Source: CAVQRC01 sp963715045 (lineage in GTDB: Bacteria; Planctomycetota; Planctomycetia; Pirellulales; Lacipirellulaceae). Taken from it: DNA of 64,000 bases. Location of the stretch: the NCBI GenBank assembly GCA_963715045.1, contig CAVQRC010000004.1, forward strand, positions 1 to 64,000. The letters run 5' to 3'. Position numbers and translations under genes: made by a program. A model generated the notes under the pieces. The model made no database searches. It had not been told where the DNA came from and worked only from the letters and a program-made list of their open reading frames with translations. This document shows, one piece after another, positions 10,794-20,075 of this stretch; position 1 is the stretch's first letter, and the number at the start of each line of letters is the position of its first letter.

Positions 10794-11177
10794 GTTATCC
10801 AGCTCCAATCGACGGTTTAATGATCGTCGAGATTATAGCAAACTCCCAACCCAGAGCCGTTGATCCTGGCCAAGTCGCAGGTGCTGGAGCCGTTGATGCC
10901 GTTGAGAATGTCGACGATACCCCGCAGTCGGTGACCAACGGGCTCGCTCGTGGAGTCCCAGACTGCGGTCGGCCTGGCAAAGCCGTTACGAGCGTTGTTG
11001 CCGATGACCGAGATGGGGGCCGCCGATGGCCGTGTTGTAGGAGTCGACGCGTAGCTGAGGCAGTGCGGCAGAACAAAATCTCCATTTTCCGCGTTCGTTT
11101 TTTCGGAGTCGCGCATTCTTCTATAATTGGGGTATTCCCACATTTTCGACGATCTGACTCATCCCGGTCCACGCGGT
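10794..11177. other. Gap upstream of the sigma/kinase module
   Basis: 384 bp between the divergent DUF1559 and sigma-remnant genes. A minus-strand frame of 108 codons (10817-11143) has no recognisable motif and no ribosome site, so I do not call it. A TATAAT hexamer is at 11122-11127. Nothing else is apparent. Confidence 0.4.
11122..11127 (+). promoter_or_regulatory. Possible -10 box of the sigma/kinase module
   Basis: Perfect TATAAT in the context TTCTATAATTGG, 51 bp before the ATG at 11178. No good -35 hexamer is seen at 17 bp spacing, so the assignment is weak. Confidence 0.3.
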
Positions 11178-11333
11178 ATGGCACTGAGCAGAACGGAAGT
11201 GCGGCAGCTAATTGCAGAGGCCCGCGAGGCTGAGCCAGACTCCGTGATCAGGCTCCTCGAGTCTTACCGGAACTATCTCCGCTCTCTAACGCGCCTCCGG
11301 CAACTCCGCCCACTCCTCGAGGCACGACGATGA
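11178..11333 (+). pseudogene. ECF sigma factor with internal deletion
   Basis: 51 codons: the first 38 (MALSRTEVRQLIAEAREAEP...LLESYRNYLRSLTR) match the N-terminus of planctomycete ECF sigma factors, and the last 12 (LRQLRPLLEARR) match their C-terminus. The roughly 130-150 residues between, holding sigma regions 2 and 4, are missing, so it cannot work as a sigma factor. Its TGA overlaps the kinase ATG as ATGA, the usual translational coupling of such pairs. The remnant at 14430-14874 keeps parts of the region lost here. Confidence 0.7.
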
Positions 11334-14260
11334 ACCGCACGGTCACGCCCGCCTCGACATTGAGTGCCGACCTGGCGCAGATTCTCGACACCTATCTGGC
11401 GGCCCTCGAATCCGGCACGGCTCCTGACAAGACGGAGCTTCTAACGTCCCATCCGGAGCTGGCCAACGACTTGGAAGCCTGCCTGGCGAGCCTTGAATTC
11501 ATCGGTGCGGCCGTAGCCCCCGGGGTGGCAGGCGAATCCGCTCATGTCGATGGTCAAACCGTCGAGGCTCTTCGGCGGCCGATCGGTGACTTTCGCCTGA
11601 TCCGCGAGATCGGTCGTGGCGGCATGGGAGTCGTGTACGAAGCCGAGCAACTTTCGCTGGCCCGCCGGGTGGCGCTCAAGGTCCTGCCGTTTGCAGCGGT
11701 TCTCGACGGCCGAGCAGGTAAGACGGTTTCAAGAACGAGGCCCAGGCGGCGGCGAGTCTCGATCATCCGCACATCGTGTCGGTCTACGCGGTCGGCTGTG
11801 ACCGGGGCGTACACTTTTACGCGATGCAGTACATCGAGGGCCACAATCTGGGGGAACTGCTCTAAGCGTCAATAAAGTCTTACCAGGATGGTGCCGACGC
11901 ATCTGACCTCGCTGCTGAGACGATGGCCAATGTCGCGACTTCGACGCTCACCGCGCTGCACGGCCCGGGAGTACTTTCGCCGCGTGGCCGAGATCTGCCG
12001 TGACGCGGCCGAAGCCCTGCACTACGCCCACGAAATGGGAGTGGTCCATCGCGACATCAAGCCGTCGAATCTGATGCTCAACTCGGAAGGGATGCTACTG
12101 GTGACCGACTTTGGGCTGGCGATGACGCAGACCGACACGGGCCTGACGATGACCGGCGACCTGCTCGGGACGCTGCGGTACATGAGCCCCGAGCAGGCCG
12201 CCGGACGCCGGGGCCGTCACCGATCACCGCACCGACATCTATTCGCTGGGCACGACGATCTATGAACTTCTGACACTTCGGCCCGCGTTTGAGGAAACAG
12301 ACCGGGTGAAACTCCTGCACCAGATCGCGAACGAGCCACCGACGAGACCCAGACAGCTCAATCCGGCTGTACCGCGTGATCTGGAGACGATCCTGCTCAA
12401 AGCAATGGCGGTCGAACCGGCCGAGCGATACGTGACGGCTCAGGATCTGGCCGACGACATCGAACGGTACCTCAGCGACAAGCCGGTCCTCGCTACGCGG
12501 CCCAGCATGGTGCAACGCTCGGCGAAATGGTCTCGGCGGCACCGGCATCTGGTCGCCTCATTGTTCGCCATCCTGATTCTGACCGTCCTCGGCCTGTCGA
12601 TTAGTGCCGTGATGATCAACCAGCAGCGAGACGTCGCCGAAGCGGCCGCCACCAACGCCGCAGAACAACATCAACGAGCCGAGCGAATACTCGAAAAGGC
12701 ACAGACGACGATCGACAGCTTCACGTCCCTGGCTGCGGGACTGGCCGGTCGACCGCAGATGGAACAATTCCGCCGTGAGTTGCTAGTTCGAGTCCTGCAG
12801 TTCTACCAGGGGTTTCTCGAAGATACGCACAATGAGCCCGTTTTCCGTGTTGAGACGGCCCGAGTCCACGAGCGGATTGCAGACATCTATTACTCACTCG
12901 GCGAACGCGGCAAAGCCGTGCCACACCGCAAGGCCAGCCAGCGAGTCCTCAAGGCGCTATGCGACGAGTTCCCAAGAGAAACGAAGTACCGCGAACATCT
13001 CGCCGAAATCTACGCAAAAATCGGGTACGAGCTGCTGCGAATCAGACGTGGAGACGGAGGCGGACTCGAAGTGCTGCATGAGGCCGAAGACTACATGGAT
13101 GCGTCATTAGGAGAATGGAAGCATCTCGCCGCCGCCAATCCCTTGAAGCCGGAGTATCGAAAGCAGGTTGCTGCCTGGCATTTCAACTGGCTCGATCACC
13201 CCCGAAACAAGGCCGATCCAATCGCAGGCGTGCGGAAGGTACGGGAGGGATTAAAGCTCCTGGACGATCTCGAACAAGAGTTTCCCGCCTATCCCAAGGA
13301 CAAGGCGCTGCGTGGCGAAGCCCATTACCTGCTGGGCATGTATCTGGACTATCTCCGGCAGTACGATCAGGCGGAGATTCACTATCGGTCGGCTCTTGAG
13401 ACGGGCATGGACAAGATCCGCAACTGGAGACTTGCCAGGCTTCTGTTGATGCGAGGCATGCCAGCTGAGGCTGAGGAGCTTGTGACTCCGGGAATCGAAG
13501 ATTATCGGCGGAGAGTTGAAGCACACCCAGGAACGATGTCGAATGAAAAACGTAATCTCATGCACCTGGTCTGGGTCCTTCACCGGATCCTGCTGGGGGC
13601 AGAGCGGTGGGTGGAAGCGGAAGCCGCAGTGCGAGAAGTGATTCGCATCAGGGCCGATCGATCCAACCTGCACCCGAACAACCGTATGTACGAGTTTCAG
13701 GTTGCCCAGGCGTACTACGGTCTTGGCAACGTACTATTTGCCGCCGGGAACCCCACAGAAGCCATCGAACATTACCAGCGGGCGATCCCGATGCTCGAGG
13801 ACGTCGCCGTGCATGACCCAACATGTCACGAGCATCAGAGCCACGTCGCATATTTCTTGTCCATGTGTCCTGAGAAACAGTTTCGTAATCCTCAGCTGGC
13901 AGTTTCGGCTGCATCTCGAGCGGTGGCGCTGGCACCTGCCTATTCCAAGTACCAGATCGTCCTCGCGATTGCGCAATTCGGGGCGGGAGATTACGCAGCC
14001 GTCGTGGAGACTCTCGAGAGGGTGGAAGTGCAGAGCGATGCCCCGTTACCAGCCCATTGCCAGGTTGGTACTCGCGATGGCATTCTGCCGACTGGGTGAT
14101 TACGCGCGTGGTCGCGAGATTTATGAGCAGACGACGCAGGAACTGGATCAGAAGGGCAGTCTACTCGGAGTGGTACGAAACAGAGTTCCGCGTCTTGCGG
14201 GCCGACGCGGATCGACTATTCTCCGAGACCTCGAATGCGGCGCGGAAAACTGCTCCGTAA
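11330..14260 (+). pseudogene. Ser/Thr protein kinase with TM and TPR domain, several frameshifts
   Basis: A PknB-like kinase: glycine loop GRGGMGVVYEAEQ, VALKVLPF, catalytic HRDIKPSN, DFG (VTDFGLAM), SPEQ, then one membrane segment (HLVASLFAILILTVLGLSISAVMI) and an outer tetratricopeptide region (about 13300-14000). The protein is read only by changing frame near 11707, 11726, between about 11875 and 11970, near 12205, near 14050 and again before the final stretch EWYETEFRVLRADADRLF that stops at 14260. In between, long stretches are intact (for example 12306-14050). Six breaks in one gene make loss of function or poor sequence equally possible. It is coupled to the sigma remnant by ATGA. Planctomycete kinases of this kind are thought to act with the partner ECF sigma factor. 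Confidence 0.75.
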
Positions 14261-14429
14261 GCCGACTGCGCAGGGCGTGACGCCCGCATGGCGCACACAG
14301 CCCGAAAGAGCTCGCCACAGGTGCCATGCACGACGCCCATGGCACCGTATCGTTTGCGGGCAAAGAGGTAAGTCACCGCGTTCTTAGCAGGTCCACGCAA
14401 GCTGCCCGAGCGCCGACCGCTCTCGGTCC

Positions 14430-14874
14430 GACTCTTGCGAATTCGAGCACGCCGTGTTGACTCGTTGTCGGTCTCAGTTGTGCGCCAACAATTTCGCCAG
14501 CCAGTTTCCCAGACCTCGCTGCTGAACCCTCCGAAACCAGACACCCTGGTCGTCGAGGCGTTCCACGGCGGCCCGCGACGTGCATCGCGAGCGATCGTTC
14601 GAAGCGATATTTGCCCAGTCGTCGGCCGCGTTGGTGAAACTGGTTTCTTGCAGCGGCATGACTCCGAGCCAATCGGCAGACGCCGTGATATGTGACTCGT
14701 CCTCTGCGAGGCCCTGGAGAGCCTCAGCCCAGATCATCGCGAGGTGATCATCTTCGCAACGTGGAAGGTCTGCAGTGGCCCGAGGTCGCCGCCAGGATGA
14801 ACCGCACTACAGACGCCGTGCGGATGCTCTGGACGCGGGCTCTCCGGCAACTCCGCCCACTCATCGAGGCATGA
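14430..14874 (+). pseudogene. Second ECF sigma factor remnant
   Basis: Pieces of an ECF sigma factor in shifting frames: a LCANNFASQF-like segment around 14480, RDVHRERSFEAIFAQSSAAL around 14577-14636, ALESLSPDHREVIIF around 14710-14750, then region 4 with NVEGLQWPEVAARMNRTTDAVRMLWTRALRQLRPLIEA and a TGA at 14872. A CCAGACACCCTGG repeat unit sits inside at about 14527-14540. It complements the deletion of the copy at 11178, and its last residues (LRQLRPLIEA) match that copy. Confidence 0.65.
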
Positions 14875-14876
14875 CG

Positions 14877-14917
14877 ATGATCCGCACGGTCCCGACCGCC
14901 TCGGCATTGAGTGCCCC
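14877..14917 (+). pseudogene. Truncated kinase start, duplicate of the gene at 11330
   Basis: The first 13 codons (ATGATCCGCACGGTC...GCATTGAGTGCC) closely match the start of the kinase at 11330. Homology stops abruptly at about 14917, where the CAGACACC array begins. With the preceding sigma remnant it shows that a whole sigma-kinase module was duplicated and then cut. Confidence 0.65.
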
Positions 14918-15360
14918 GCAACCAGATGCCCTGGTCTGATCCCCCTGATTGCCCCCTGATTGGTCCCTCTGGTCGAGTCCTGGTCGAGTGGTCTTCCTGG
15001 TCGAGTGGTCGCAACCAGACACCCGGTTAGAACTTCGCTCAGACACCCAGAACTTCGATCAGACACCCTGGTTGCACTTCGATCAGACACCCTGGTTCGT
15101 TCCGGACGCCCTGGTACGTTCCCCCAATCAGACACCCTGGTTCGCTCCCCCTGGTTCGCTCCCCCTGGTTCGCTGCCCTGGTTCCGGCGTGGTTCCCTGC
15201 AGTGTGGTTCGCCAGACAGCCTGATTGAGTGTGACAGAGTGCCCGTGGGTCGCCGTGGTGGTCGTCGGTTTCAGGGTGTCTGGTCGGTTGGTCTCCCAGC
15301 AACCAGGCACCTGGTCGGTTGGTCCCCCCGCAACCAGACACCGGTCTCGGTCTGGTGGTC
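14918..15360. repeat. Large REP-like array of CAGACACCCTGGTT units in both orientations
   Basis: About 440 bp built from CAGACACCC, CCCTGGTTCG and TGGTCGAGT words on the plus strand and GGGTGTCTGGTCGGTTGG in the inverse sense near 15275-15300. At least four full CAGACACCC units occur between 15010 and 15145, with linkers such as AACTTCGAT and CACTTCGAT. It has no long open frame of recognisable content. Same unit as at 6412-6640. Confidence 0.7.
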
Positions 15361-15699
15361 GCCCCCTTCACCCCATCGGTTGTTCGACAGGCCCTCCAAA
15401 TCCGGAGCGTTCGGACACTCGCCGAGGAACCGCAAATCGCGCGAGGGTCATGCTTTACGAAGTCGGGCCGGGCAGGTGGCTGATCTGCCCGCGGCGGTCC
15501 GGCTTGAGCTTGTCGCGATCAGGCTCGTGCGTAAGAATGATGCGGCTTCGCTCACCACCGGGCCAAGGCGAGAATAGCACTCCGCGCGGCGTCTGGCCGG
15601 ATGAGACTATTTTGCGGTGACTGGGCAATTCCCCCAATCGGCGGGCCGGTCATCGGTCGCTTGCCGGCTCTGTTGAAATACAGCTTCGTGAAAGACGCG

Positions 15700-17145
15700 A
15701 TGTCGATGCACTCTCAGGTTGTCGTACTCGGAGGCGGTCCCGGCGGATACGCCGCGGCGTTCATGGCGGCGGATCTGGGTATGGAAGTCACGCTCGTCGA
15801 AACCGATCCGCGGCTGGGAGGGACGTGCCTGCTGCGGGGCTGCATTCCTTCAAAGGCCCTGTTGCACGTGGCGAAAGTCATCAGCGAGGTTCGCGACCTG
15901 TCAGACTGGGGCGTCGAGTTCGGTCCAGCGAAGATTCAGATCGCGTCGATGCGGGCCCGTAAGGAAAAGGTGCTCGAGACGCTCAGCGGGGGACTGGCCC
16001 AACTCGCGAAGCGGCGGAAGGTACGCCGCATCCAGGCTCGCGGGATCTTCGTCGCATCCAATACCCTGCAGCTCGAGGATGGGGATCCGACGACGTACGA
16101 CAGCACGCGGCTGACGTTCGAACACTGCATTCTGGCGACTGGCAGCGTCCCGGCGATGCCCAAGGCATTCCAGCTCCAGACCGATCGCGTGATGGACTCG
16201 ACCGGAGCGCTGGAGCTGAAGGACATCCCCGAGTCGCTGCTGGTCGTGGGGGGCGGGTATATCGGACTGGAGATGGGGACCGTGTATGCCGAACTGGGCA
16301 CGCGGGTGAGTGTTGTGGAACTCACCGATGGCTTGCTTCCGGGCGCCGACCGCGACCTCGTCAAGCCGCTCCACAAGAAGCTCGCGACGCTGTTCGAGGA
16401 CATCCTGCTGAATACGAAAGTTGCCGGGCTGACGGACGAGGGGGACAAGGTGGACGTCACACTGGAAGACGCCGACGGGACGCGGACGGTCTCTTTTGAT
16501 CGGGTGCTGGTGTCGATCGGTCGTCGTCCGGTGAGTCAGGGGATCGGCCTGCAGAACACGTTAGTGACGGTAGATGAGCGCGGGTTCGTGGAGGTCAACG
16601 AGCGGCAGGAAACGGCCGATCCACAGATCCTCGCGATCGGGGACGTCGCCGGCGAGCCGATGCTGGCCCACAAGGCGGCCCATGAAGGGAAAGTCGCCGC
16701 GGAAGTCCTCGCGGGGGAACCGGCCGCGTTCGATGCGGCGGCGATCCCGGCGGTGGTGTTCACCGACCCAGAAATTGCCTGGGCCGGGTTGACCGAGATG
16801 CAGGCCAAGGCGGAAGGCATCGCGTATGAAGTGGCCGTTTATCCATGGCAGGCAAGCGGGCGGGCAATCGCCATCGGCAAGACCGCGGGACTCACCAAGT
16901 GGCTCGTCGAGCCGGCGACCGAACGCGTCCTGGGGTGCGGGATCGTCGGATCGGGTGCCGGTGAGCTGATCGCCGAGGCCGTGCTGGCGGTAGAAATGGG
17001 GGCCCTGGTTCGCGATGTGGCGGATTCGATTCATCCGCATCCCACACTCAGCGAGACCGTGGGCTTTGCAGCGGAGACGCAACTCGGTACGGCGACCGAA
17101 ATCTACAAGCCCAAGCGGCGGGAAGCAGAACAAGTCAGTCGTTGA
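15700..17145 (+). CDS. lpdA: Dihydrolipoyl dehydrogenase (E3)
   Basis: Reoxidises dihydrolipoyl groups of the pyruvate dehydrogenase complex with NAD+. From the ATG at 15700 the protein has 481 residues, the family length. FAD-binding GGGPGGYAAAF is at the N-terminus, the redox disulfide is in GGTCLLRGCIPSK (C-x4-C), the second dinucleotide site is GGGYIGLEMG, and the C-terminal active-site His/Glu motif is HPHPTLSETVG. An earlier in-frame ATG at 15601 adds residues without family character. It is followed by aceE and aceF on the same strand, although 225 bp of repeat-like sequence lies before aceE. Confidence 0.93.
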   Translation: MSMHSQVVVLGGGPGGYAAAFMAADLGMEVTLVETDPRLGGTCLLRGCIPSKALLHVAKVISEVRDLSDWGVEFGPAKIQIASMRARKEKVLETLSGGLAQLAKRRKVRRIQARGIFVASNTLQLEDGDPTTYDSTRLTFEHCILATGSVPAMPKAFQLQTDRVMDSTGALELKDIPESLLVVGGGYIGLEMGTVYAELGTRVSVVELTDGLLPGADRDLVKPLHKKLATLFEDILLNTKVAGLTDEGDKVDVTLEDADGTRTVSFDRVLVSIGRRPVSQGIGLQNTLVTVDERGFVEVNERQETADPQILAIGDVAGEPMLAHKAAHEGKVAAEVLAGEPAAFDAAAIPAVVFTDPEIAWAGLTEMQAKAEGIAYEVAVYPWQASGRAIAIGKTAGLTKWLVEPATERVLGCGIVGSGAGELIAEAVLAVEMGALVRDVADSIHPHPTLSETVGFAAETQLGTATEIYKPKRREAEQVSR

Positions 17146-17255
17146 AACGGGGCCACTTCCGTCGGGCCCCGATCCATCGTCGGGCCCCGATCCGTCACAG
17201 TACCAGCTCAAACGGGGCCTCGCTCAAACGGGGCCGCTCAAGCGTTACAGTCAGA
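17146..17255. repeat. AAACGGGGCC / TCGGGCCCCGATCC repeat cluster
   Basis: Just after lpdA, GAAACGGGGCC and twice CTCAAACGGGGCC alternate with two direct copies of CGTCGGGCCCCGATCC. The GGGGCC core is palindromic. The word CAAACGGGG is also part of the REP unit around 33705-33860, so this may be a related element. Confidence 0.5.
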
Positions 17256-17370
17256 CCAGGGTGAGATCAACCAGGGCCTCTGCGGCCGATCGGGCAGCAG
17301 GGGCCGCCAACCACAGGCGTATTGGTTCTCGACCACAGCCGTGTCGAACCGCCGCGATACGAGGTACATG

Positions 17371-20061
17371 ATGGCAACCGCAGACATTGTCCCGAAACAG
17401 GAAGATACGGATCCGATCGAAACGGCCGAATGGCTGGAGTCGCTCGACTACGTACTGGAGAGCAAAGGGCCCGAGCGGGTCAATCAGTTACTGGCCTTGC
17501 TCGACGAAGCGGCGCATCGCAACGGCGTCGAACTGCCGTTTGTTGCCACGACGCCCTACACCAATACGATTCCGGTCGAGAAGCAGCCGCAGTATCCAGG
17601 CAACCGCGAATTGGAGCGGCGAATCAAGAGCTTTGTGCGTTGGAACGCGATGGCGATGGTCACCCGGGCGAACCGCGGCGACGCGGGTATCGGCGGTCAC
17701 ATTTCGACCTACGCCTCGGCGGCGACGCTGTACGAGGTCGCGCTCAATCATTTCATTCGCGGCAAGGGCGGCGACTACTCGGGCGATCAGGTGTACTTCC
17801 AGGGGCATGCTTCCCCCGGGATGTACGCCCGGGCGTTTCTCGAAGGACGGCTCGGCGAAGCGGAGCTCACCAACTTCCGGCAGGAACTGGCCGACGGGGG
17901 CGGTTTGTCTTCCTATCCCCATCCCTGGCTGATGCCGAATTTCTGGGAGTACCCGACCGTCTCGATGGGGCTGGGGCCGATCATGGCGATTTACCAGGCG
18001 CGGTTCAATCGCTACCTGGCCGATCGGGGAATCAAGGACACGAGCGACCAGCGGGTGTGGGCGTTTCTGGGCGACGGCGAGTGCGACGAGCCGGAGACGC
18101 TGGGGGCCATCACGCTCGCTTCGCGGGAGAAGCTCGACAATCTGACATTTGTGATCAACTGCAATCTGCAGCGGCTGGATGGTCCGGTTCGCGGCAACGG
18201 CAAGATCATCCAGGAATTGGAAGGTGCATTCCGGGGTGCGGGTTGGAACGTGATCAAGGTGATCTGGGGTGGCGACTGGGATCCGCTGCTGCAGGCGGAC
18301 GAGCACTCGCTGCTCGTCAAGCGGATGACCGAGGTCGTCGACGGCCAGTACCAGAAATACGTGGTCAGCCAGGGCGGCTACATCCGCGAGCACTTTTTTG
18401 GCGAGTATCCGGAACTTCTCGAGCTGGTCCGGAATTACTCCGACGAGAAGCTGGTGAAGCTTCGTCGCGGCGGTCACGACCCCGACAAGGTGTACGCGGC
18501 CTTCAAGGCGGCGACCGAATCGCGGGACCGGCCGACGGTCATTCTGGCCAAGACGATCAAGGGTTACGGTCTGGGCGAAGCGGGTGAAGGTCGCAACATG
18601 ACCCACCAGCAGAAGAAACTCAACGAAGAGGAGTTGCGGGAATTCCGTTCGCGGTTCGGGATCCCGATCAGTGACGAGCGGGTGGCCGAAGCACCCTTTT
18701 ACCGTCCTCCGGAAGACGCGCCCGAAATGGTGTACATGCGGAAGCGCCGGGAAGCGTTGGGGGGACCGGTTCCGATGCGGATCAACGAACCGGTAACGAT
18801 GAGCGTGCCCCGCCTGGCCGACTACGAGAGCACGGTCGCGAAGAAGCTTGTCAGCCATGGCGACGGCAAAGAGATGTCGACGACGATGGCCTTTGTGCGG
18901 TTGCTGGGCGACATGCTGCGTGACAAGCAGATCGGCAAGCAGATCGTACCGATCGTGCCGGACGAGTCGCGGACGTTCGGTATGGAAGGTCTGTTTCGCC
19001 AGATAGGTATTTACTCTCACACGGGCCAGTTGTACGAACCGGTCGATCGGGATCAGGTCGCCTTTTACAAGGAAGCCAAGAATGGCCAGCTTCTCGAGGA
19101 GGGCATCACCGAGGCCGGTTCGATGTCTTCGTTCATCGCGGCCGGGACTTCTTACGCGGCGCACGGCGTGAACATGATTCCGATGTTCATCTATTACTCG
19201 ATGTTCGGATTCCAGCGGATTGGCGATTTGATCTGGGCGGCGGCGGATGCGCGGGCCAAGGGCTTCATGCTTGGAGGTACTGCGGGCCGGACCACGCTCA
19301 ATGGTGAAGGGCTGCAACATCAGGACGGGCACAGCCTGATCAATGCCCTGGCCTTTCCGACGGTACGGGCATATGACCCCGCGTATGGTTACGAGATCGC
19401 GGTGATCATGTTCGACGCCCTCCGGCGGTTGTACGAGGAAAACGAAACTGCGATTTACTATCTGACTCTCGAGAACGAGAACTACACGATGCCGGCCATG
19501 CCGGCCGGCATCGAGGAGCAGATCATCAAGGGGATGTATCGACTCCGCGGATTCGACGCGGAAGGTCCTCGCGTCCAGTTGCTGGGTTCCGGACCGATCC
19601 TCAACGAGACGCTGCGAGCGGCCGGCATCCTGGCCGAACGGTTTGGCGTCGCCAGCGAGGTGTGGAGTGTGACCAGCTACACGCAACTCGCCCGCGATGC
19701 CCTGGAGGCACGGCGGTGGAACATGCTGCATCCGAGCGAGACGCCACGGGTGTCGTATGTGGAAGAAACGTTCGCCCGTCTCGAGGGGCCATGCGTGGCG
19801 GCCTCGGACTATATGCGGCTGTTGGCCGAGCAGGTCGGCCCCTATTACCCGGGTCAGTTCCTGGCGTTGGGGACGGACGGGATGGGCCGCAGCAGTTCGC
19901 GAAAGCGGTTGCGGCGGCACTTCGAAGTCGACGCGGAGAGCATTGCCATGGCAGCGCTCTACCAGCTCAGTAAGTGTGGTCAACTCGAGTCCCAGCGTGT
20001 CGCCGCCGCGATCGATGAACTCGGCGTCAACCCTGACAAACCGTTCGCTCTCTACGCGTAA
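17371..20061 (+). CDS. aceE: Pyruvate dehydrogenase E1 component, homodimeric type
   Basis: Thiamine-diphosphate enzyme that decarboxylates pyruvate and acetylates the E2 lipoyl group. About 896 residues, the normal size of the homodimeric (E. coli-like) form. The N-terminal region has DPIETAEWLESLDYVL, the cofactor site GDGECDEPET...NLTFVINCNLQRLDGPV, and the C-terminal half RTTLNGEGLQHQDGHS. Start ATG at 17371 (MATADIVPKQ); ATG 17368 or GTG 17341 are alternatives. The TAA stop shares its last A with an ATG at 20061, which couples it to aceF. Confidence 0.93.
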   Translation: MATADIVPKQEDTDPIETAEWLESLDYVLESKGPERVNQLLALLDEAAHRNGVELPFVATTPYTNTIPVEKQPQYPGNRELERRIKSFVRWNAMAMVTRANRGDAGIGGHISTYASAATLYEVALNHFIRGKGGDYSGDQVYFQGHASPGMYARAFLEGRLGEAELTNFRQELADGGGLSSYPHPWLMPNFWEYPTVSMGLGPIMAIYQARFNRYLADRGIKDTSDQRVWAFLGDGECDEPETLGAITLASREKLDNLTFVINCNLQRLDGPVRGNGKIIQELEGAFRGAGWNVIKVIWGGDWDPLLQADEHSLLVKRMTEVVDGQYQKYVVSQGGYIREHFFGEYPELLELVRNYSDEKLVKLRRGGHDPDKVYAAFKAATESRDRPTVILAKTIKGYGLGEAGEGRNMTHQQKKLNEEELREFRSRFGIPISDERVAEAPFYRPPEDAPEMVYMRKRREALGGPVPMRINEPVTMSVPRLADYESTVAKKLVSHGDGKEMSTTMAFVRLLGDMLRDKQIGKQIVPIVPDESRTFGMEGLFRQIGIYSHTGQLYEPVDRDQVAFYKEAKNGQLLEEGITEAGSMSSFIAAGTSYAAHGVNMIPMFIYYSMFGFQRIGDLIWAAADARAKGFMLGGTAGRTTLNGEGLQHQDGHSLINALAFPTVRAYDPAYGYEIAVIMFDALRRLYEENETAIYYLTLENENYTMPAMPAGIEEQIIKGMYRLRGFDAEGPRVQLLGSGPILNETLRAAGILAERFGVASEVWSVTSYTQLARDALEARRWNMLHPSETPRVSYVEETFARLEGPCVAASDYMRLLAEQVGPYYPGQFLALGTDGMGRSSSRKRLRRHFEVDAESIAMAALYQLSKCGQLESQRVAAAIDELGVNPDKPFALYA

Positions 20062-20075
20062 TGCGGAACTGCCTC

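Noticed and set aside
14918..15360. Possible CRISPR or coding repeat protein
   Set aside because: Units occur in both orientations with variable linkers and shifting frames; no regular repeat-spacer pattern.
17488..19983. An 831-codon minus-strand frame
   Set aside because: It is the antisense of aceE in a GC-rich genome and has no recognisable protein features.
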